The notes beneath the pieces are model-generated. The model ran no database searches and was not told the DNA's origin. It was given only the letters and a program-made list of their open reading frames with translations. A program made the translations under genes and the position numbers. A stretch of DNA of 8,558 nucleotides from Sulfurimonadaceae bacterium (GTDB lineage: Bacteria > Campylobacterota > Campylobacteria > Campylobacterales > Sulfurimonadaceae): positions 1 to 8,558 of the forward strand of contig JAUWRZ010000066.1 of assembly GCA_030610325.1 (NCBI GenBank). The letters are read 5' to 3'. Below, piece after piece: positions 5,454-8,558 of this stretch (position 1 is its first letter; the number at the start of each line of letters is the position of its first letter).

Positions 5454-7171
5454 CCACTCTTAAAACTCTGCTTTTTCACCACGATCTCTTTTTGCTTCTC
5501 TTTGCGTCGGGTGTCCTTTTCGACAAAGATCTTTTTACGGGTCTTTGGGTCCATCTCGGTGTAGTACATCACGGCAGAATAGGTACCAGGTGTCGGAGTG
5601 AAGACCTGTGCCTGCTCCGGGTTCATCTTTAACTCATGTTGAGTAAAACGTTTGAGTTCATGCATATCTTTCTCTTCACACCCAGGATGGGCCGCGATGA
5701 GATAGTAGGTCAGGAACTGATTTTTCCCCTCTTCACGGTTAAGCCGGTCATACATCTTCTTGAAATCTACCAGTGTCTCTTTCCCCGGTTTACCCATAAG
5801 TTCTAAGACATGCTGCTCTGTGTGTTCGGGTGCGACTTTCATCTGTCCGGAGATATGATGCTTGACCATCTCTTTGAGATAAGAGTAACCATGGTTCTTA
5901 TCGGCACTGATGAGATCGTACCGCACACCCGAAGCGACAAAGGCTTTACGTACTCCGGGAACATCACGCACTTTTCTCAGCATATTGATGTTTCGGCTAT
6001 GATCGACATGCATCACTTTACATAACCTATCTGCATCCACACAGCGCATATGGTCACAGGTCCCTTTTTTGAGCTTTTTGTCACACTCATAGCCGTACAT
6101 GTTCGCTGTTGGACCACCGACATCGGAGATGATGCCTTTGAAGTCTTTATACTCTGTAAAGTCCTTGGCCTCCTGGACTATGGAGTCCTCGGAACGGGTA
6201 CGAATAGTCCGTCCCTGATGCACACCGATGGCGCAGAAGTTACACTCACCCCAGCAACCCTGATGCGTCATGATGGAGAACTTGATGGTCTCGAGACACT
6301 TCACCTTACCTTGAGGCTGATGATAGGGGTGCAGTTCACGTGTGAACGGCAGAGCAGAGACAGCGTCCATCTCATCCTCGTTCAGGTAATCTGCCGGAGG
6401 GTTCTGGATGAGATAACGGGCATCGACTTTCTGACAAAGCCCCTTGGCAGAGATGGGGTCATTGTTGTCATAAAAATCATCAAAAAGATCGATGTATTTC
6501 TCTTTTTCGGCCAGAGTATCGGCATGTGATGGTAGTTGGATGTAAGCATCGACCGGCTCCTTGGCGATGTAACAGATACCGCGAATATCCCGCGGGTCCT
6601 CACCTTCGTTCAAGGCCGATGCCAGTGCGATGACGGCCTCTTCTCCCATCCCATAGACAAGATAATCCGCCTTTGCATCAAAGAGTATGGGTTTGCGAAG
6701 TTTGTTTGACCAGTAGTCATAGTGCGTCACGCGTCTAAGACTGGCTTCGATACCACCCAAGACTATGGGCACTGTACCTTTAAAAAAACGGCGGACAAGG
6801 TTCGAGTAGACCAGTGCTGCACGATCAGGACGTTTGTCGTTCTTACCACCGGGTGTATAGTCATCCGAGTTACGAAACTTTTTAGTCGCCGTATAGTTAG
6901 AGACCATGGAGTCGACGCTTCCACCGCTCACACCCCAGAAGATCTTCGGCTCACCCAGTCGGGAGATATCGATATCAGACTCTATATCGGGCTGACCGAT
7001 CATACCTACACGGTAGCCATGCTTTTGCAAGATCCGTCCAACAGTCGCGACACCGATAAAAGGGGAGTCTATGTAAGCATCTCCGCTTACTAATATCACA
7101 TCACACTGATCCCATCCAAGGGCATCCATCTCTTCACGGGTAGTAGGTAAAAATCGGTTATCTATTATCAT
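5441..7171 (-). CDS. ygiQ: YgiQ-family radical SAM protein
   Basis: This is a 576-residue member of the YgiQ (UPF0313) family. The N-terminal domain (about 1-290) contains the family hallmarks DAYIDSPFIG (31-40) and VLGGIEASLRR (137-147). The radical SAM core follows with the cluster-binding CxxxCxxC at C306, C310 and C313 (HQGCWGECNFC). Four further cysteines (C363, C372, C377, C384) just after the core are typical of the family and could hold an auxiliary cluster (inference). The C-terminal part includes FTPTPGTYSAVMYYTEMDP and a Lys-rich end, a shortened version of the family's usual C-terminal domain; E. coli YgiQ is over 700 residues. The biochemical role of YgiQ is not established, but cleavage of S-adenosylmethionine to a 5'-deoxyadenosyl radical is expected. 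No ribosome site is seen before the ATG, and a TACAAT box placed for leaderless transcription lies directly upstream. Confidence 0.95.
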   Translation of the reverse strand: MIIDNRFLPTTREEMDALGWDQCDVILVSGDAYIDSPFIGVATVGRILQKHGYRVGMIGQPDIESDIDISRLGEPKIFWGVSGGSVDSMVSNYTATKKFRNSDDYTPGGKNDKRPDRAALVYSNLVRRFFKGTVPIVLGGIEASLRRVTHYDYWSNKLRKPILFDAKADYLVYGMGEEAVIALASALNEGEDPRDIRGICYIAKEPVDAYIQLPSHADTLAEKEKYIDLFDDFYDNNDPISAKGLCQKVDARYLIQNPPADYLNEDEMDAVSALPFTRELHPYHQPQGKVKCLETIKFSIMTHQGCWGECNFCAIGVHQGRTIRTRSEDSIVQEAKDFTEYKDFKGIISDVGGPTANMYGYECDKKLKKGTCDHMRCVDADRLCKVMHVDHSRNINMLRKVRDVPGVRKAFVASGVRYDLISADKNHGYSYLKEMVKHHISGQMKVAPEHTEQHVLELMGKPGKETLVDFKKMYDRLNREEGKNQFLTYYLIAAHPGCEEKDMHELKRFTQHELKMNPEQAQVFTPTPGTYSAVMYYTEMDPKTRKKIFVEKDTRRKEKQKEIVVKKQSFKSGFAS

Positions 7172-7177
7172 GCGCGC

Positions 7178-7215
7178 ATTGTAGATAAACTTCGATTAGG
7201 AGGATGTTAACATCC
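7178..7215 (-). promoter_or_regulatory. Possible leaderless promoter and palindromic operator of ygiQ
   Basis: On the minus strand TACAAT (7178-7183) ends six bases before the ygiQ ATG, so transcription could start at the start codon itself, which fits the absence of a ribosome site. A perfect 14-bp palindrome, GGATGTTAACATCC (7202-7215), covers the -35 position. No good -35 hexamer is seen. The palindrome is certain; its function is inference. Confidence 0.35.
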
Positions 7216-7255
7216 ACTCCATTTACCGTGTCATAAGCTCTACATCATCTAATCA

Positions 7256-7284
7256 CCTAAAATCCCACATGATCATTGTATAAT
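7256..7284 (+). promoter_or_regulatory. Promoter of the nitroreductase gene
   Basis: A consensus TATAAT lies at 7279-7284. The -35 position holds only CCTAAA (7256-7261, 17-base spacing), as expected of Campylobacterota promoters with weak -35 boxes. The leader would be about 75 bases long. Confidence 0.5.
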
Positions 7285-7314
7285 AACGGATTATTTTATG
7301 GACACTCCTCAGGG

Positions 7315-7332
7315 AGCTGAATATCATCAGCT
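7315..7332 (+). other. Hairpin in the nitroreductase leader
   Basis: AGCTGA (7315-7320), loop ATATCA and TCAGCT (7327-7332) form a perfect 6-bp stem in the untranslated leader, preceded by a small CTCC-TCAG-GGAG hairpin (7306-7317) that shares its last bases and so would compete with it. There is no U tract, so it is not a terminator. It may affect mRNA stability or translation. The structure is short and could be chance. Confidence 0.3.
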
Positions 7333-7365
7333 ATCTTGAGCACTGTCTGATACCGGAGTCAGCCA

Positions 7366-8052
7366 ATGGGGCATATTAATGTGATCGATGCGATCAGGGA
7401 GCGTTCTTCAAAACGCAAGTTTCATGCAAGACCTGTAGAGAAAGAGGTCTTGACCAAGATACTCGAAGCCGGGAACATGACACCAAGCGGAGCGAACATG
7501 CAGCCGTGGACTGTCTATGCGGTAAGCAATAAAGCCGTTCTTGACAGTGTCGGAGAGCGTGTCATCTCTCACATAAAAGAGGGAGGTGAGGTCGATCAGT
7601 TTATCCAGTACTATCCGGTAAAATGGATCAAGCCTTATAAGCTTCGACGTATCACGACCGGAGTAGGACTTTATGACAAACTCGGTGTAGAAAGACGCGA
7701 TAAAGAGCGACGTGCAGAGTTGTGGTACGATAACTTCCGATGGTTTGGTGCACAGACTGTCCTGTTTGTCTTTGTGGACGAAACACTTATCGACGGTTCA
7801 CAGGGAGCATTGATCGATTGCGGTGCCTATATGCAGACTATCATGCTGGCTGCTCAGGAGTATGGGATAGACAGCTGTCCTCAGGGTTCGACTACCGAAT
7901 ATGGACGGATCATAGCCAAAGAGTTGAAAGCCCCGGAAAACCTCGCCCTGCTCTATAGCATCGTGCTTGGTCACGAGGATGCAGAAGCCATCCAGAACAG
8001 TTATCAGCCTGAACGTGAAGCTATCGAAGAGTTAGTGACTTTTATCGATTAG
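7366..8052 (+). CDS. Nitroreductase-family FMN-dependent oxidoreductase
   Basis: This is a 228-residue cytoplasmic flavoprotein of the nitroreductase superfamily, whose members use FMN and NAD(P)H and usually act as dimers. The N-terminal FMN phosphate-binding region is clear (IRERSSKRKF, residues 10-19), followed by TPSGANMQPW (39-48). The central part has an inserted Lys/Arg-rich segment (about 85-120). The C-terminal half has MLAAQEYGIDSCPQGS (160-175) and IVLGHED (199-205), matching the family's second flavin-contact and closing motifs. The substrate cannot be read from sequence; nitroaromatics, quinones or other electron acceptors are all possible. The start is supported by GGAG at 7355-7358, seven bases before the ATG, with a TATAAT box further upstream. 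It is divergent from ygiQ across 194 bases and appears monocistronic. Confidence 0.93.
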   Translation: MGHINVIDAIRERSSKRKFHARPVEKEVLTKILEAGNMTPSGANMQPWTVYAVSNKAVLDSVGERVISHIKEGGEVDQFIQYYPVKWIKPYKLRRITTGVGLYDKLGVERRDKERRAELWYDNFRWFGAQTVLFVFVDETLIDGSQGALIDCGAYMQTIMLAAQEYGIDSCPQGSTTEYGRIIAKELKAPENLALLYSIVLGHEDAEAIQNSYQPEREAIEELVTFID

Positions 8053-8090
8053 AAGACTCTCTTTCCCCCTTCCCTTCTCAAGTCGCACGT

Positions 8091-8228
8091 CTCTCGCTCC
8101 TCAAGTTCCACTTGGGAGTGTATACATCAGTATCTCAGGCTTTAATAGTCAGTTTGGCAGTGCACTTTCATATTTATATTCCTAATAAACTGTTGTATGC
8201 ATTACCAAGGGAAACTTGGGAACGAGAG
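8091..8228. repeat. 138-bp imperfect inverted repeat (REPIN/MITE-like element)
   Basis: The left arm 8091-8139 and the reverse complement of the right arm 8181-8228 align over 48 positions with one gap and about 38 identities, around a 41-base AT-rich centre. The outer part of each arm is itself a small palindrome: CTCCTCAAGT-TCC-ACTTGGGAG on the left and CCAAG-GGAAA-CTTGG on the right. Both relate to the GTTCCCAAG/CTTGGGAAC type of short interspersed repeat seen in many bacteria. Two inverted palindromic units form the plan of a REPIN. It contains no ORF and lies between the convergent nitroreductase and hydrogenase protease genes, where it may also act as a transcription barrier. Confidence 0.72.
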
Positions 8229-8274
8229 GAAGTCCGGCATATTAATATTTCTTAATATCAATACTTTTCACTTT

Positions 8275-8558
8275 TCATCTTGGTGCCACAGGATTTGCAT
8301 ATTCATCGATAATCACGGAAAGAGCAGTGACATGCTCCTTTTTCTGTGCAGTTACTCCTTTGGCTTCAAGTGTCATGATACTGCTCTCTATCATCTGAGG
8401 AAAAGTATCTCTCACACTGTCACTAAGACCAAAGGCAATGGATTCGATATCTTCCGGGACCATACCCACTATCGTGATGTTGGCACAATCGCCGACCATC
8501 TTACAGGTCTCTATCATCTGGGTCACTTCGATCTCATGGACACTCTGTGCTGTTGTCC
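8275..8558 (-). CDS. NiFe-hydrogenase maturation endopeptidase, HyaD/HybD/HupD family (C-terminal part)
   Basis: These are the last 94 codons or so of a gene whose start lies beyond the right edge; the reading frame is open to 8558. The segment AQSVHEIEV followed by ITIVGMVPEDIESIAFGLSD and a helix (FPQMIESSIMTLEAKGV) matches the C-terminal half of M52 peptidases, which cut the C-terminal extension of the NiFe-hydrogenase large subunit once nickel is inserted. The visible histidine (codon at 8538-8536) corresponds to the nickel-contacting His of HybD; the Glu and Asp ligands would lie outside the window. In Campylobacterota this protein is often called HydD. The 20-odd residue tail after the last helix (KKEHVTALSVIIDEYANPV) is longer than I would expect. 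An internal GTG at 8526 is unlikely to be the true start because it would remove the metal ligand. Confidence 0.85.
   Translation of the reverse strand, partial: TTAQSVHEIEVTQMIETCKMVGDCANITIVGMVPEDIESIAFGLSDSVRDTFPQMIESSIMTLEAKGVTAQKKEHVTALSVIIDEYANPVAPR

Noticed and set aside
6050..6529. Plus-strand open frame of 159 codons
   Set aside because: It is antisense to the YgiQ gene, over the radical SAM region, with no ribosome site or family resemblance.
7298..7339. 13-codon leader peptide before the nitroreductase
   Set aside because: It has no ribosome site and lies within about seven bases of the expected transcript start; no regulatory codon run is apparent.
8239..8258. ATATTAA/TTAATAT palindrome after the hydrogenase protease stop
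   Set aside because: The stem is all A/T and weak, and no U run follows in the minus-strand RNA; such palindromes are common by chance in AT-rich gaps.

Overview
The window reads as a chromosomal segment of a chemolithotrophic member of the Campylobacterota (Sulfurimonas/Sulfurovum-like). This is inferred from protein family resemblance: a NiFe-hydrogenase maturation protease, a short Campylobacterota-type hypothetical protein, and a shortened YgiQ radical SAM protein. Moderate GC content with AT-rich promoters fits this. No rRNA, tRNA, CRISPR array or transposase gene was seen.

Layout from left to right. (1) Positions 1-1260, minus strand: an SPFH/stomatin-type membrane scaffold protein (QmcA-like) followed, with a 14-bp overlap, by an NfeD-family membrane protein cut by the window edge. 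(2) Positions 1385-1777, plus strand: a 130-residue conserved hypothetical protein with a good extended -10 promoter. It converges on the next gene across a bidirectional hairpin terminator. (3) Positions 1822-5341, minus strand: three tandem paralogues that share a signal peptide, a periplasmic SPOR-like domain and one transmembrane helix. The promoter-distal copy (588 aa) also carries a cytoplasmic response-regulator receiver domain and an HPt-like domain whose phospho-accepting histidine is replaced by leucine. The other two (248 and 179 aa) end shortly after the membrane. Copies 1 and 3 have nearly identical upstream regions. (4) Positions 5441-7171, minus strand: a YgiQ-family radical SAM protein. 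(5) Positions 7366-8052, plus strand: an FMN-dependent nitroreductase-family protein, divergent from YgiQ. (6) Positions 8091-8228: a 138-bp imperfect inverted repeat resembling a REPIN or MITE. (7) Positions 8275-8558, minus strand: the C-terminal part of a HyaD/HybD/HupD-type hydrogenase maturation endopeptidase, suggesting a hydrogenase operon to the right.

The most interesting region is the SPOR-TM paralogue array. My reading (inference) is that the copies sense or bind peptidoglycan in the periplasm. The 588-aa member would join that to phosphorelay signalling through a membrane-tethered receiver, while the short members could be partners, competitors or decoys. No histidine kinase is encoded in the window, so the phosphodonor would have to be elsewhere.
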